DNA of 64,000 nucleotides from Mesorhizobium sp. M1B.F.Ca.ET.045.04.1.1 (GCF_003952465.1 NZ_CP034448.1:5557001-5621000), one strand, 5' to 3'; counted from the first letter of the stretch, positions 1-10,250 are shown. A program made the numbers and translations. The notes: generated by a model from the letters alone, not told the origin.

Positions 1-50
1 AGGACCTTCTGATCATGAAGGAATCCGACATCATGGGCATCATCGGCTGA
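1..50 (+). CDS. groES: GroES co-chaperonin, C-terminal end only
   Basis: The window opens inside this gene. The last 15 codons, in frame from base 3 to the TGA at 48-50, read DLLIMKESDIMGIIG, the usual C-terminus of alphaproteobacterial GroES, the 10-kDa heptameric lid of GroEL. groEL follows 65 bp downstream, the classical groESL arrangement. The promoter and any CIRCE operator lie outside the window. Confidence 0.93.
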   Translation, partial: DLLIMKESDIMGIIG

Positions 51-115
51 ATATCGGCCTCTCTCCATCAACTGAATTTTCGGGCTCTCACCGAGCCCCT
101 GTCAGGAGCTAAAAC

Positions 116-1768
<1,653 letters not shown>

Positions 1769-1795
1769 GAAGTCCGGTCCCATCGCACATACGGA

Positions 1796-1820
1796 AAGGG
1801 CGCCGAAAGGCGCCCTTTTT
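1796..1820 (+). terminator. Rho-independent terminator of groESL
   Basis: A 7-bp GGGCGCC/GGCGCCC stem (1798-1804 and 1809-1815) has a GAAA tetraloop and is followed by five Ts, 28 bp after the groEL stop. Confidence 0.9.
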
Positions 1821-1879
1821 GTTTGGCATTCAGCAAGACCTTCTGGACCGCTGCGATTGGCGAAGCCTGCGCGGCGGCC

Positions 1880-2045
1880 AATCTCCCCTCTCGAGGGGGA
1901 GATGCCCGGCAGGGCAGAGGGGGTCGTCTCGCGTAGATCGCCAGCGTGATCTTTTGTCGTGGAGGACGTTGGCGCTCCACGCGCGGCGACCCCCTCTGTC
2001 GCCTTCGGCGACATCTCCCCCTCAAGGACCCTCAAGGGGGAGATC
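1880..2045. repeat. RIME-like intergenic palindromic repeat, copy 1 (complete)
   Basis: The two outer arms are inverted: a CTCC-rich stem, then GGCAGGGCAGAGGGGGTCG on the left, and GCGACCCCCTCTGTCGCC followed by a CTCC stem on the right. A variable centre separates them. A near-identical full copy is at 22583-22743 and half copies are at 8239, 10346 and 31153. The right end overlaps the 3' end of the neighbouring TetR gene. No ORF of its own. It resembles rhizobial intergenic mosaic elements; that name is by analogy. Confidence 0.8.
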
Positions 2046-2648
2046 AGCAGCCTGCGCGCTCTGCTTCGTCTTGCCCGAACGCACCGCCGCCTCGACCAGC
2101 GCCACCACTTCGTCGGCCACGGCAGCGAGCGGCGCGCGGTCGCGGGTGGCGCGGGCGATCACCATCAGGCCCTCGAGCGAGGATTCGACCAGCAGCGCCA
2201 GCGCCTGCGCCCGCGGCTCGACCACCCCTGCCCGCATGAAGGCCTGGCGCAACAGGCCGATCCATTGCTCGAAGGCCACGCGGCAGATCTCGGCCAGGTC
2301 CGGCACGTCGTTCGGCGCGTCCAGCACGACCGGCGCAATCGGACAGCCGAGCGAGAATTCGTTCTCCTCGAGCATGCGCGCCACCGACTGGTAGATGCGG
2401 CGGACGGCGACGGCCGGGTCGCTTTCGGAGGCTAGCTCGGCGCCCAACCGCTCCGTCACCTCGGCCACGCTGGCGCGCGTCACCTCGACGACCAATTGAT
2501 CCTTGCCGCCCGGGAAATGGAAATACAGCGAGCCGCGGGGCGCGCCGCTGGCGCTCAAAATGTCGTTGAGCGAGGTGCCGTGATAGCCGCGCTGCCTGAT
2601 GAGCAGCGCCGTTGCCTCGATCATGCGGGTGCGTGTGTCCGTCGCCAC
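2022..2648 (-). CDS. TetR/AcrR family transcriptional regulator
   Basis: 208 residues. The N-terminal helix-turn-helix spans about residues 8-50 (LNDILSASGAPRGSLYFHF), typical of the LmrA/YxaF type, and a ligand-binding helical domain follows. The start is a GTG with AGAGG a few bases upstream. It is divergent from an alcohol dehydrogenase-like gene at 2763 and probably represses it through direct repeats in the shared promoter. The last eight residues (ADLPLEGP) and the stop are encoded by the adjacent RIME-like repeat, so the native C-terminus has probably been replaced. Confidence 0.92.
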   Translation of the reverse strand: MATDTRTRMIEATALLIRQRGYHGTSLNDILSASGAPRGSLYFHFPGGKDQLVVEVTRASVAEVTERLGAELASESDPAVAVRRIYQSVARMLEENEFSLGCPIAPVVLDAPNDVPDLAEICRVAFEQWIGLLRQAFMRAGVVEPRAQALALLVESSLEGLMVIARATRDRAPLAAVADEVVALVEAAVRSGKTKQSAQAADLPLEGP

Positions 2649-2713
2649 GTCAACCTCTTATCATGTCAACTTCTGTCAGGAATGCGCATTATAGGTCTTG
2701 CCCCGAATATGAC

Positions 2714-2748
2714 AATCGGTCTACATAATATGTAAATCGGTCTACATA
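2714..2748. promoter_or_regulatory. Probable TetR operator, direct repeats
   Basis: AATCGGTCTACATA occurs twice, at 2714-2727 and 2735-2748, 21 bp apart (two helical turns). The region is unusually AT-rich and sits between the divergent tetR (2648) and dehydrogenase (2763) genes. The second repeat ends 14 bp before the dehydrogenase ATG. Confidence 0.6.
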
Positions 2749-2762
2749 TTCGAGAGGCAAGA

Positions 2763-3773
2763 ATGCTAATCTATCGGCTTGAGGGACAAGGCGGCGTCGA
2801 CAGGCTGGCGCTGCGCGAGGAAGCAATGCCACGGCCCGGCCCGCATCAGATCGTGGTGAAGGTGCGCGCCGCCTCGCTCAACCGCCGCGACACCATGATC
2901 CTCAACGGCACCTATCCGCTGATGCCGCGCTCCAGCATCGTCCCGCTGAGCGACGGCGCCGGCGAAGTGACGGCGATCGGCGATGGCGTCACGCGCTTTG
3001 CCGTCGGCGACCGCGTCACCGGCAGCTATTTCGCGCGCTGGATCGACGGCCGGATGCATCCCGGCTTGGTCGACCAGCTTGGCTGCACGCTGGACGGCAT
3101 GCTCTCGGAATACGCCTTGCTCGACGAGCAATGGGCGGTGCGGCTGCCCGACCATCTCGACTGGCATGAGGCGGCAACGCTGAGCTGCGCCGGGCTGACC
3201 GCCTGGAGCGCGCTGACGGGCGCCGAGAATCCGAAGCCTGGGCAATGGGTTCTGGTCATCGGCTCAGGCGGCGTCGCATTGTTTGCGTTGCAATTCGCCA
3301 AGCTCGCCGGCTGCCGCGTCGCGGCCGTCACCTCGCGCGCCGAAAAGGCCGACAGGCTGCGGACGCTCGGCGCCGATCTCGTCATCGCAACGGCCGAGAC
3401 GCCGGAATGGGGCATGAAACTGCGCGAGGCGACCGGCGGCATCGACATCGTCGTCGAGACCGGCGGCCCGGCAACATTCGCGCAATCGCTGATCGCCAGC
3501 TCGCTTTACGGCCGCATCGTGCTGCTCACCGTGCAGGACCAGAAGGGCCAATCGGTCGAGATTCCGGGCTCCGTCTATCAGCGAAGTCTCGCCACCATCA
3601 GCCGCGTGTTCGTCGGTAGCCGCAGCGCATTGGAGGCGATGCTCGCCGCCGTCGCGACGCATCGGCTGAAGCCCGTCATCGACGGGGTCTTTCCCTTCGC
3701 CGAGGCGCGCGAGGCCTATCGTCATTTCCAGCAGGGCGACGTCTTCGGCAAGGTCGTCATCGACGGCGCCTGA
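2763..3773 (+). CDS. Zinc-type/quinone oxidoreductase-like alcohol dehydrogenase (MDR superfamily)
   Basis: 336 residues with the medium-chain dehydrogenase layout: an N-terminal GroES-like domain (about 25-130) and a Rossmann NAD(P)-binding domain with the GSGGVALFALQFAKLAG loop near residue 160. It lacks the full cysteine set of the structural zinc lobe, so it could be a zinc-free quinone reductase-like enzyme. Start ATG with AGAGG upstream. It probably forms an operon with the OsmC and NTF2-like genes that follow (30- and 17-bp gaps), controlled by the divergent TetR. The substrate cannot be read from the sequence. Confidence 0.88.
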   Translation: MLIYRLEGQGGVDRLALREEAMPRPGPHQIVVKVRAASLNRRDTMILNGTYPLMPRSSIVPLSDGAGEVTAIGDGVTRFAVGDRVTGSYFARWIDGRMHPGLVDQLGCTLDGMLSEYALLDEQWAVRLPDHLDWHEAATLSCAGLTAWSALTGAENPKPGQWVLVIGSGGVALFALQFAKLAGCRVAAVTSRAEKADRLRTLGADLVIATAETPEWGMKLREATGGIDIVVETGGPATFAQSLIASSLYGRIVLLTVQDQKGQSVEIPGSVYQRSLATISRVFVGSRSALEAMLAAVATHRLKPVIDGVFPFAEAREAYRHFQQGDVFGKVVIDGA

Positions 3774-3802
3774 CCATTCCCAACCAGACAGGAGAGACAG
3801 CA

Positions 3803-4237
3803 ATGACAATCCGCGAGGCTTCAGCCGAATGGCAGAGCACACTCAAGGAAGGATCCGGCCGGCTGCGGCTGGGCAGCGGCGTATTCGAGGGCGCCTATTC
3901 CTTTCCATCACGCTTCGAGAACGGTCCGGGCACCAATCCGGAGGAACTGATCGCGGCGGCGCATGCCGGCTGCTTCTCGATGGCGCTGAGCGCCATTCTC
4001 GGCCGCGAAGGTTTTACTCCCGCGCGCATCAGCACCGTCGCGAAAGTGCATCTCGGCGCCACCACGGCCGGGCCGACCATCACCCGCATCGAGCTGGAGA
4101 CGGAAGCGAGCGTCGCCGGGCTCGCCGCGGACGATTTCGAGCGGCTGGCGCAATCCGCAAAGGCGACCTGCCTCGTCTCGCGGGCGCTCACCGGCGTCGC
4201 CGCGATCACGCTCGAGGCGAACCTCATCGACCACTGA
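3803..4237 (+). CDS. OsmC/Ohr family peroxiredoxin-like protein
   Basis: 144 residues of the OsmC fold. The two redox cysteines are visible in HAGCFSMALS (about residue 55) and CLVSRAL (about 120); this pair reduces organic hydroperoxides in the family. Downstream of the dehydrogenase and upstream of the NTF2-like gene, in the same direction with small gaps. SD-like AGGAGA precedes the ATG. Confidence 0.9.
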   Translation: MTIREASAEWQSTLKEGSGRLRLGSGVFEGAYSFPSRFENGPGTNPEELIAAAHAGCFSMALSAILGREGFTPARISTVAKVHLGATTAGPTITRIELETEASVAGLAADDFERLAQSAKATCLVSRALTGVAAITLEANLIDH

Positions 4238-4254
4238 AGCGGAAGGAGAAACCA

Positions 4255-4641
4255 ATGACCCAGGAATTGATCATCGACATCGCCACGGCCAAACGCTCGG
4301 CCGAAACGGCCGAAATCATGCGGCGCTACAACGACGTCTTCCAAAAGCACGATCCGTCGGCGCTGGACGCGCTGGTGGCGGATCACTGCGTGATCGAGAA
4401 CACCACGCCGGCGCCGGACGGCGCCCTCCGCGCCGGCAAGGCCGCCTGCGTCGAGCTATGGTCGGCGATCGCCACCGCACCCGGCACGCGCTTCGACATC
4501 GAGGAGACGTTTGTGGCCGGTGACCGGGCGACGATCCGCTGGCGCTTCTGGATGTCCGACGGCAATTCTTTGCGCGGCGTCAATCTGATGCGCGTCGCGG
4601 ACGGACAGATCGTCGAGGCGATGGGCTATGTGAAGGGATAG
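4255..4641 (+). CDS. SnoaL/NTF2-like family protein
   Basis: 128 residues. Start ATG 4255 follows GGAAGGAGA; a longer reading from 3829 is only the overlapping frame of the OsmC gene joined to this one. The pattern EIMRRYNDVFQKHDPSALDALVADHC with a C-terminal RWRFWMSDGN and a beta-rich tail fits the NTF2-like cone fold used by small isomerases, hydrolases and ligand carriers. Third gene of the probable TetR-controlled operon. The specific activity is unknown. Confidence 0.82.
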   Translation: MTQELIIDIATAKRSAETAEIMRRYNDVFQKHDPSALDALVADHCVIENTTPAPDGALRAGKAACVELWSAIATAPGTRFDIEETFVAGDRATIRWRFWMSDGNSLRGVNLMRVADGQIVEAMGYVKG

Positions 4642-4740
4642 GGCCTGGCCGGAAAAGCCGCGCTCAACCCGGAATCCCCACCAAGGTTTGGCTCCCGGGC
4701 AAAAGTCGTCCATTGTCAGACCAGTGCATGTCGACCAGAG

Positions 4741-4829
4741 GTGCAGCGGCTTCTGGGGCAGCGACATGCATCAAAACAAAGATCTGAAGCGCGTCGCCTG
4801 AATCCGTTCCAACACGACGCGCTTTAGAC
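4741..4829. repeat. Second intergenic repeat family (ACATGCAT / AAGCGCGTCGCCTGAAT type), partial copy
   Basis: Contains GACATGCATCAAAACAAAG and AAGCGCGTCGCCTGAATCCG, then GACGCGCTTTAGA. The same blocks recur in the same order at 15318-15421, and the palindromic half recurs at 32437-32490. The rest of the 4642-4850 gap shows no gene. Confidence 0.65.
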
Positions 4830-4850
4830 GACACGTTGGAGATTGGACAC

Positions 4851-5288
4851 ATGGCGCTCAAACGGATGGACAATGTAGGAATCGTCGTCGACGACCTCGG
4901 AGCGACGATTGATTTCTTTCGCGACCTCGGCCTTGAGCTCGAAGGGCGCGCCACCATCGAAGGAGAATGGGCCGGACGTGTCACTGGGCTGGGCGATCAG
5001 CACGTCGAGATTGCCATGATGCGCACGCCAGACGGCCACGGCCGGCTCGAGCTCTCCCGTTTCCTCAAGCCGCCTACCGTCGCAGATCACCGCAACGCCC
5101 CGGTGAATGCTCTGGGCTACCTCCGCATCATGTTCGCCGTGGACGACATCGACGAGACGCTTGAAAGGCTCCGCGATCGCGGCGCGCAGCTCGTAGGCGA
5201 AGTAGTCCGGTATAAAGACGTGTATCGGCTCTGCTACATCCGCGGGCCTGAAGGGCTTCTCATCGGACTCGCGCAAGAACTCAGCTGA
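4851..5288 (+). CDS. VOC family (glyoxalase/bleomycin-resistance fold) protein
   Basis: 145 residues from ATG 4851, chosen over an upstream TTG because MALKRMDNVGIVVDDL is the normal VOC beginning. It has two beta-alpha-beta-beta-beta modules, with metal-site-type positions in GIVVDDL and in FAVDDIDETLERLRDRGA. Ends in the family-typical IRGPEGLLIGLAQEL. Convergent with the OsmC-like gene at 5337. The substrate is unknown; the fold covers glyoxalases, dioxygenases and resistance proteins. Confidence 0.85.
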   Translation: MALKRMDNVGIVVDDLGATIDFFRDLGLELEGRATIEGEWAGRVTGLGDQHVEIAMMRTPDGHGRLELSRFLKPPTVADHRNAPVNALGYLRIMFAVDDIDETLERLRDRGAQLVGEVVRYKDVYRLCYIRGPEGLLIGLAQELS

Positions 5289-5336
5289 GCGCGATACGAC
5301 GACAATGACGAAGCAAGCGCGTCTCGCAAAGGGTGG

Positions 5337-5852
5337 TTAGCGCGCGACCCTGTTGAGCTTCACGAAGGTCTTGGGACTGCGCTGAATCGTCTGGAAGATC
5401 ACGCAGTAGCGATCGGTGAGCTCCAGCAGTTCCGTCAGTCGTTTTTGCGGAGCGTCCGTCTCGATGTCGAACCGCAAGCGGATCTCCTTGAAGCCGACCG
5501 GCACGCCTTCGGTGACGCCCAGCGTGCCGCGAAGGTCGACATCGCCTTCGGCGGAGATTTCCGCCGACTTGATCGGGATCTCGAGGACGGCGGCAGCCGC
5601 CCGCATCGAGACGCCGGCGCAGGCGATCAACGCTTCCAGCAGCATGTCGCCGGAACAAAGCTCCTGCCCGCTGCCGCCGGCCTTCGGGTGGATGCCGGCC
5701 AGTGCCAGGCCGCGTCCGGTCTCGACCTTGCAGGTCACCCTGGCGTCGTCGGCGCTGCCCTTTGCCTTCAGCGTGAGAAGCGCCGCCCGGGCATCGTTGC
5801 GATAAAGATCCTTGATCGGCTCCTGCGTGGCGCGAAATGTCGCGATATCCAT
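5337..5852 (-). CDS. OsmC family protein
   Basis: 171 residues from MDIATFRATQEPIKDLY, with GGAG six bases before the ATG. It carries the OsmC core with one cysteine in LEALIACAGVSMRAAA and another in RYCVIFQTI, the expected spacing for the peroxidatic and resolving pair. Probably cotranscribed with the GFA-type gene 56 bp upstream on the same strand. The divergent AraC gene may regulate both. Confidence 0.87.
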   Translation of the reverse strand: MDIATFRATQEPIKDLYRNDARAALLTLKAKGSADDARVTCKVETGRGLALAGIHPKAGGSGQELCSGDMLLEALIACAGVSMRAAAAVLEIPIKSAEISAEGDVDLRGTLGVTEGVPVGFKEIRLRFDIETDAPQKRLTELLELTDRYCVIFQTIQRSPKTFVKLNRVAR

Positions 5853-5908
5853 GCATATTCTCCTGTCGTGTAGTGTGGTTCTCGGGAGTCCTTTGTCATC
5901 GCCGGGGA

Positions 5909-6334
5909 TTACTCCGGCAGGCTCACGCCGGAGCCGCCGAGCTCGGCCGGAAAATCCTTCAGCTTGGGCAAGCCGTCCTTCATCGGCAGGACCGTCTCGG
6001 CGTAGTTGACATGGACCCCCGGCGTGAATTCCACCGTCGGTATCGTCGCCGCATAGACGTCGACCAGGCCAAGCTGCGGATGATCCGTCATCAGATGCCC
6101 GCCGCATTCGGTGCAGTACCGGCGGTCGCTCATCTTCGACTTCCTGAAGCCGGACAGGAATTCCGCGCCCTTGGTGACCTTGACGTTTTCGGGCTTCCAT
6201 AGCGTGAAGGCGTTCACGGGAGACGCCGACCACGACCGGCAGGAACCGCAATGGCAATAGCCCATTGCCTCGGCGGTTCCATGAACTTCGATCTGCACGG
6301 CGCCGCAAAAACATCCGCCCTTATGTACCGTCAT
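5909..6334 (-). CDS. GFA (glutathione-dependent formaldehyde-activating/CENP-V) domain protein
   Basis: 141 residues. The zinc-binding cysteines are in GGCFCGAVQ (7-10), YCHCGSCRSW (about 27-32) and RYCTECGGH (about 73-77), the three clusters that define this family. The family is annotated after glutathione-dependent formaldehyde-activating enzyme, but most members have unknown activity. It is the first gene of a minus-strand pair with the OsmC gene, divergent from an AraC regulator at 6523. Confidence 0.9.
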   Translation of the reverse strand: MTVHKGGCFCGAVQIEVHGTAEAMGYCHCGSCRSWSASPVNAFTLWKPENVKVTKGAEFLSGFRKSKMSDRRYCTECGGHLMTDHPQLGLVDVYAATIPTVEFTPGVHVNYAETVLPMKDGLPKLKDFPAELGGSGVSLPE

Positions 6335-6522
6335 GACTTACATCCTTCCTTGAGTTCGACTGCGCTTGACCGTCCGATTTGAGACGAACCTCAGCACCGG
6401 CAGGGGTTTAAAGCTTCCAGCCATGAACGGAATGACGGCGCGTCCGCCTTACTTGACAGCGCGTCCGGAACTCGGAAGGGATGTCGCGCCGGGTTGCCGC
6501 GCAACTTACGGGGCTTGGGTGA

Positions 6523-7554
6523 ATGGCCGGGGACGCTCTGTCTGACCTGTTGAAAACGGTGCGCCTCACCGGCGCGACGTTTTTCGACATCGAGGCCCAG
6601 GATCCCTGGGCGGTCTGCTCGCCCTCGCCCGCTTCGATACTGCCCAGGATCCTGCCGGGCGCGGATCACCTGATTTCCTACCACGTGCTCACAGCCGGCC
6701 GTTGCTTCGCCCGCATCATCGGCAAGGAAGCTATTCCCGTGGAGGCCGGCGAGGTCGTCGTCTTCACCAAGAGCGACCCGCATATCATGTCGAGCACGCC
6801 CGACTTGAGGGCCGATCCGCCGACCGCGGATGTCCTGGAGATCGCGGCCGCCAGCCAGACGCCGTTCCCCATCAACTACGTTAAGGACGGATCGCTGTCG
6901 GCCCGGCTGGTCTGCGGCTATCTCGCTTGCGATGCCCTGCCCTTCAACCCGCTGCTCGAAGCGCTGCCGCCGGTCATCAAGGCTGGAGACGTGAAGGGCG
7001 ACGGCGGCTGGCTCGGCCAATTCATCAAGCTGGCGGTGTCGGAGGTGGCGGAGAAGCGGGCGGGCAGCGAGACGGTGCTGACCAAGCTCAGCGAATTGAT
7101 GTTCGTCGATGTCCTGCGCCGCTATGTGGAATCGCTGCCGCCGCAACAGACCGGCTGGCTGGCGGGCCTGCGCGATCCGCATCTGGGCAGGGCGCTGGCG
7201 CTGATCCATGATCGGCCGGCGCATAGTTGGACCTTGGAGGCGCTGGCGAAAGAGTCCGCGCTGTCGCGCACTGTGCTTGCCGAGCGCTTCACCAGGCTCG
7301 TCGGCATGCCACCGATGCACTATCTCGCCAAATGGCGCATGCAGATCGCCTCGGAATTGCTCAGCGCCGGCAACAGCAACGTCGCGAACATCGCGGCGGA
7401 GATCGGCTACGAGTCCGAGGCGGCGTTCAGCCGCGCCTTCAAGAAGATGATCGGCGTGCCGCCTTCGGCCTGGCGGCTCGGCATTCGGGCTGCGTCCGGT
7501 TCCGCAAGCGAGGCTTCCGAAACCGGAGGCGAGCTGGCCGACAAGCAGCGGTGA
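6523..7554 (+). CDS. AraC family transcriptional regulator with cupin_6 N-terminal domain
   Basis: 343 residues. The N-terminal half is the cupin-type sensing domain of the AraC_binding_2/cupin_6 kind (GRCFARI...VEAGEVVVF). The C-terminal two helix-turn-helix module is clear in LEALAKESALSRTVLAERFTRLVGMPPMHYL and VANIAAEIGYESEAAFSRAFKK. It is divergent from the GFA/OsmC pair, which is its likely target by neighbourhood. Related regulators often control aldehyde or quinone responses. Confidence 0.92.
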   Translation: MAGDALSDLLKTVRLTGATFFDIEAQDPWAVCSPSPASILPRILPGADHLISYHVLTAGRCFARIIGKEAIPVEAGEVVVFTKSDPHIMSSTPDLRADPPTADVLEIAAASQTPFPINYVKDGSLSARLVCGYLACDALPFNPLLEALPPVIKAGDVKGDGGWLGQFIKLAVSEVAEKRAGSETVLTKLSELMFVDVLRRYVESLPPQQTGWLAGLRDPHLGRALALIHDRPAHSWTLEALAKESALSRTVLAERFTRLVGMPPMHYLAKWRMQIASELLSAGNSNVANIAAEIGYESEAAFSRAFKKMIGVPPSAWRLGIRAASGSASEASETGGELADKQR

Positions 7555-7555
7555 G

Positions 7556-8167
7556 CTAGCGATCCGCCAGCGCCAGCTTGGCGCCGAGCATGACAAAGGC
7601 GCCGGCGAAGGTGCGGCGCATCCAGGTCAACACCATCGGCCGCGACACGATGTGGCTGCGCACCGACGCCGCGAACACGCCGTAGACCGCAAAGACGACG
7701 AAGGTCATCAGCATGAAGACACCGGAGAGCTCCAGCATCTTGCCAAACGCGTGCGGCTCGCCGGTGCTGACGAATTGCGGCAGGAAGGCAAAGAAGAAGA
7801 TCGACAGTTTTGGGTTGAGGATGTTGATCAGGATGCCGGAAGCGACGATCCTGGCGGCGGAGCGAGGGGCGACATTCTCGTCGACACTCAACCCGCCTTT
7901 CTCCTTCAACGTGTTCCAGGCCATATAGAGCAGGTAGGCGACGCCGAGATATTTCAGCGTCTCGAAGGCGACGGCACTGGTGTGCAGCACCGCGGCAAGG
8001 CCGGTGACGGCAGCCGCCATATGCGGGATGATGCCCAGGGTGCAGGCGAAGGCTGCAATGATCGAAGCGCGCGCGCCACGCGAGAGGCCGGCACTCAGCG
8101 TGTAGAGAACGCCGGTGCCCGGCGAGGCGACGATGATCAGCGACGTCAACAGGAATTCGATGCTCAC
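7556..8167 (-). CDS. LysE/RhtB family amino-acid exporter
   Basis: 203 residues from GTG 8167, which has GGAGG at ideal spacing; the in-frame ATG at 8179 overlaps that ribosome site and is rejected. It has about six hydrophobic segments and the family hallmark SPGTGVLYTLSAGLSRGARA near the N-terminus. Inner-membrane efflux of amino acids or related metabolites is the family role. It ends 1 bp after the convergent AraC gene. Confidence 0.9.
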   Translation of the reverse strand: MSIEFLLTSLIIVASPGTGVLYTLSAGLSRGARASIIAAFACTLGIIPHMAAAVTGLAAVLHTSAVAFETLKYLGVAYLLYMAWNTLKEKGGLSVDENVAPRSAARIVASGILINILNPKLSIFFFAFLPQFVSTGEPHAFGKMLELSGVFMLMTFVVFAVYGVFAASVRSHIVSRPMVLTWMRRTFAGAFVMLGAKLALADR

Positions 8168-8238
8168 GGTTTCCTCCACGGCCCTGCCCGCGCGGCAAGG
8201 TATCGGGAGGTGAGAGAGTGGGCAAGCGGGGGAGAGCG

Positions 8239-8297
8239 TAATCTCCCCCCTCGTGGGGGAGATGGCCGGCAGGCCAGAGGGGGGCGCTGTCCCGCCG
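8239..8297. repeat. RIME-like repeat, half copy
   Basis: TAATCTCCCCCCTCGTGGGG then AGATGGCCGGCAGGCCAGAGG matches the left half of the complete copies at 1880 and 22583. It lies between the LysE and lldD genes. Confidence 0.75.
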
Positions 8298-8332
8298 ACT
8301 TCTCGATAGTCCAGGTTCCCGCCGCCCCCCGC

Positions 8333-9559
8333 CTAATTCAGCACCCTCCCATCGATCTCCTCGACGTTGCGTGTCCCCGTGAGCGCCATCGTGACGGAGA
8401 GTTCCTTGCGCAGAATCTCAATTGCCGTCGCCACACCGGCCTCGCCGCCGGCGCCGAGGCCGTAGACATAGGCGCGTCCGACCAGGCAGGCCCGGGCGCC
8501 GAGCGCCAGCGCCCGCATCACATCTTGGCCCGAGCGCACGCCGCCGTCGAACAGCAACTCGATCTCCGAGCCCACCGCCTCGGCGATCCTGGGTAGCATC
8601 GAAATGGTCGACGGCGCGCCGTCGAGCTGCCTGCCACCGTGGTTGGACACCACGATGGCGTCGGCGCCCGCCTTGCTGGCGCTCCGTGCGTCGTCGACGT
8701 TGAGGATGCCCTTGAGGATCAGCTTGCCCGGCCAGATGCTCCTGATCCAGTCGACATCGCTCCAGTTCAGCGTTGCATCGAATTGATGCGCTACCCAATC
8801 CGCCACCGCCTTGATGCTGTCCTCGCCCTTCACATGACCGGCGAGGTTGCCGAAGGTCCAGCGTTTGGCCGAGAGCATGCGGGCCGCCCAGCCCGGCCGA
8901 CTGGCAATGTCAAGGATAGTGCGCGGCTTGAGCGCCGGCGGCACCGAGAGCCCGTTCCTGACATCGGCGTGGCGCTGCCCCAGCACCTGCAGGTCGACGG
9001 TGAGTACCAGCGCGCTGCAGCGGGCGGCGAGCGCCCGCTCGACGAGCGCTCGCACGAAACCACGGTCCTTCATCACATAGAGCTGGAACCAGAACGGCTT
9101 GCCGACCGCTTGAGCAACGTCCTCCATAGAGCAGATCGACATCGTGCTCATCGTGTAGGGAATGCCGGCGACTTTTGCCGCGCGGCAGGCGAGGATCTCG
9201 CCATCGGCCCATTGCATGCCGCCGAGGCCGATCGGCGCAAGCGCCACCGGCAGCGCTACCCTCTCGCCGAGGATCGTGGTTGCCGTGTCGCGCTGCTCGA
9301 CATCGACCAGCACGCGCTGTTTGAGCGTGATGCGCTCGAGGTCGGCGCTGTTGGCGCGCAGCGTCTGCTCCGCATAGGAACCGGACTCGAGATAGTCGAA
9401 AAAGACGCGCGGCACCCGGCGGCGCGCCGCCTGGCGCAGGTCCTCGATGCAGGTCATGCCTTTGAGAAACTGCGGAGCAGCCGATGCTGCCCCGATCGCA
9501 TCTGCCAGCGTCACGATCCCTGTCGGGACATCGAGCACTGTGGGGACTACTCTTTCCAT
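8333..9559 (-). CDS. lldD: FMN-dependent alpha-hydroxy-acid dehydrogenase (L-lactate dehydrogenase type)
   Basis: 408 residues, slightly longer than typical LldD because of about 30 extra N-terminal residues. It has the TIM-barrel FMN oxidase signatures: PVALAPIGLGGMQ, the catalytic VVSNHGGRQLDGAPS stretch containing the active-site His and Arg, and the phosphate-binding FDGGVRSGQDV. The family oxidises L-lactate or other L-2-hydroxy acids and passes electrons to quinone or oxygen; glycolate or mandelate are alternatives. A GGGAGG ribosome site precedes the ATG. Divergent from a TetR gene. Confidence 0.9.
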   Translation of the reverse strand: MERVVPTVLDVPTGIVTLADAIGAASAAPQFLKGMTCIEDLRQAARRRVPRVFFDYLESGSYAEQTLRANSADLERITLKQRVLVDVEQRDTATTILGERVALPVALAPIGLGGMQWADGEILACRAAKVAGIPYTMSTMSICSMEDVAQAVGKPFWFQLYVMKDRGFVRALVERALAARCSALVLTVDLQVLGQRHADVRNGLSVPPALKPRTILDIASRPGWAARMLSAKRWTFGNLAGHVKGEDSIKAVADWVAHQFDATLNWSDVDWIRSIWPGKLILKGILNVDDARSASKAGADAIVVSNHGGRQLDGAPSTISMLPRIAEAVGSEIELLFDGGVRSGQDVMRALALGARACLVGRAYVYGLGAGGEAGVATAIEILRKELSVTMALTGTRNVEEIDGRVLN

Positions 9560-9620
9560 CGTCGTCCTCCCTTGAATATTAGCAAGCTCTGATCATTGAA
9601 CGCCGCGCCCGCCCTGATGT

Positions 9621-9645
9621 AAATTCACTAGCGAGTATACTTTCA
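9621..9645. promoter_or_regulatory. Probable TetR operator between lldD and tetR
   Basis: AAATTCACTAGCGAGTATAC lies 23 bp upstream of the tetR ATG and 62 bp upstream of lldD. Nearly the same string, TATATTCACTAGTCGGTATA, occupies the same place before the related TetR gene at 41122. The ACT-N4-AGT core is palindromic. Confidence 0.6.
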
Positions 9646-9662
9646 CCGGCAGCGGCCGCCCC

Positions 9663-10250
9663 ATGCCCAGAGGGTCCGACGAGACCAGGCCTGAGATCTT
9701 GCAGGCGGCTTACAAGCTGTTCCGCCGGCGGGGCTTCTTCCGTGTCGGCATGGATGAGATCGCGGATGCTGCGGGCGTCACCAAGCGCACGCTCTACTAC
9801 CACTTCGATAGCAAGGACGCGCTGCTGACCGCCGTGCTCGCCTTGCAGCACGAGCGTACCTTCGCCGACTTTCAGAACTACGGCATCGACCTGTCGGGCG
9901 GCGCGGCCGAGCTGATCGACAAGCTGTTCGAGGGCCTGGTCAAATGGTCGTCCAAGCCGCGCTGGGCGGGCTCCGGCTTCACCCGGCTGGCGATCGAGCT
10001 CGCCGATCTATCCGGCCATCCCGCGCGCTCGATCGCCCGCCAGCACAAGGCGCTGATGGAGCGGCATCTGGAAACGCTGCTTGCTGAAGCGAACGTGCCG
10101 GCGCCCAAGGCACGGGCGCGCGAGCTCTTCCTGCTGATCGAAGGCGCCATGGTAATGATCCTGATCCATGGCGACCAAAGCTACTGCACTGCCGCCGCGG
10201 ATGCGGCGAAGCGGCTGGTGGCGGACGGTTCGTCGCCGCCCATGTCGTGA
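9663..10250 (+). CDS. TetR family transcriptional regulator
   Basis: 195 residues with the HTH at about 10-55 (MDEIADAAGVTKRTLYYHFDSKDALL). The recognition helix is almost identical to that of the TetR at 41122, and both genes have the same putative operator upstream, so the two may bind overlapping sites. Divergent from lldD, the likely target. The C-terminal half is a TetR_C-type ligand domain ending in VMILIHGDQSYCTAAADAAKRLV. Confidence 0.92.
   Translation: MPRGSDETRPEILQAAYKLFRRRGFFRVGMDEIADAAGVTKRTLYYHFDSKDALLTAVLALQHERTFADFQNYGIDLSGGAAELIDKLFEGLVKWSSKPRWAGSGFTRLAIELADLSGHPARSIARQHKALMERHLETLLAEANVPAPKARARELFLLIEGAMVMILIHGDQSYCTAAADAAKRLVADGSSPPMS

Noticed and set aside
3829..4254. N-terminal half of a 270-residue frame extending upstream of the NTF2-like gene
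   Set aside because: This part overlaps the OsmC gene in another frame; the real start is ATG 4255 with its own ribosome site.
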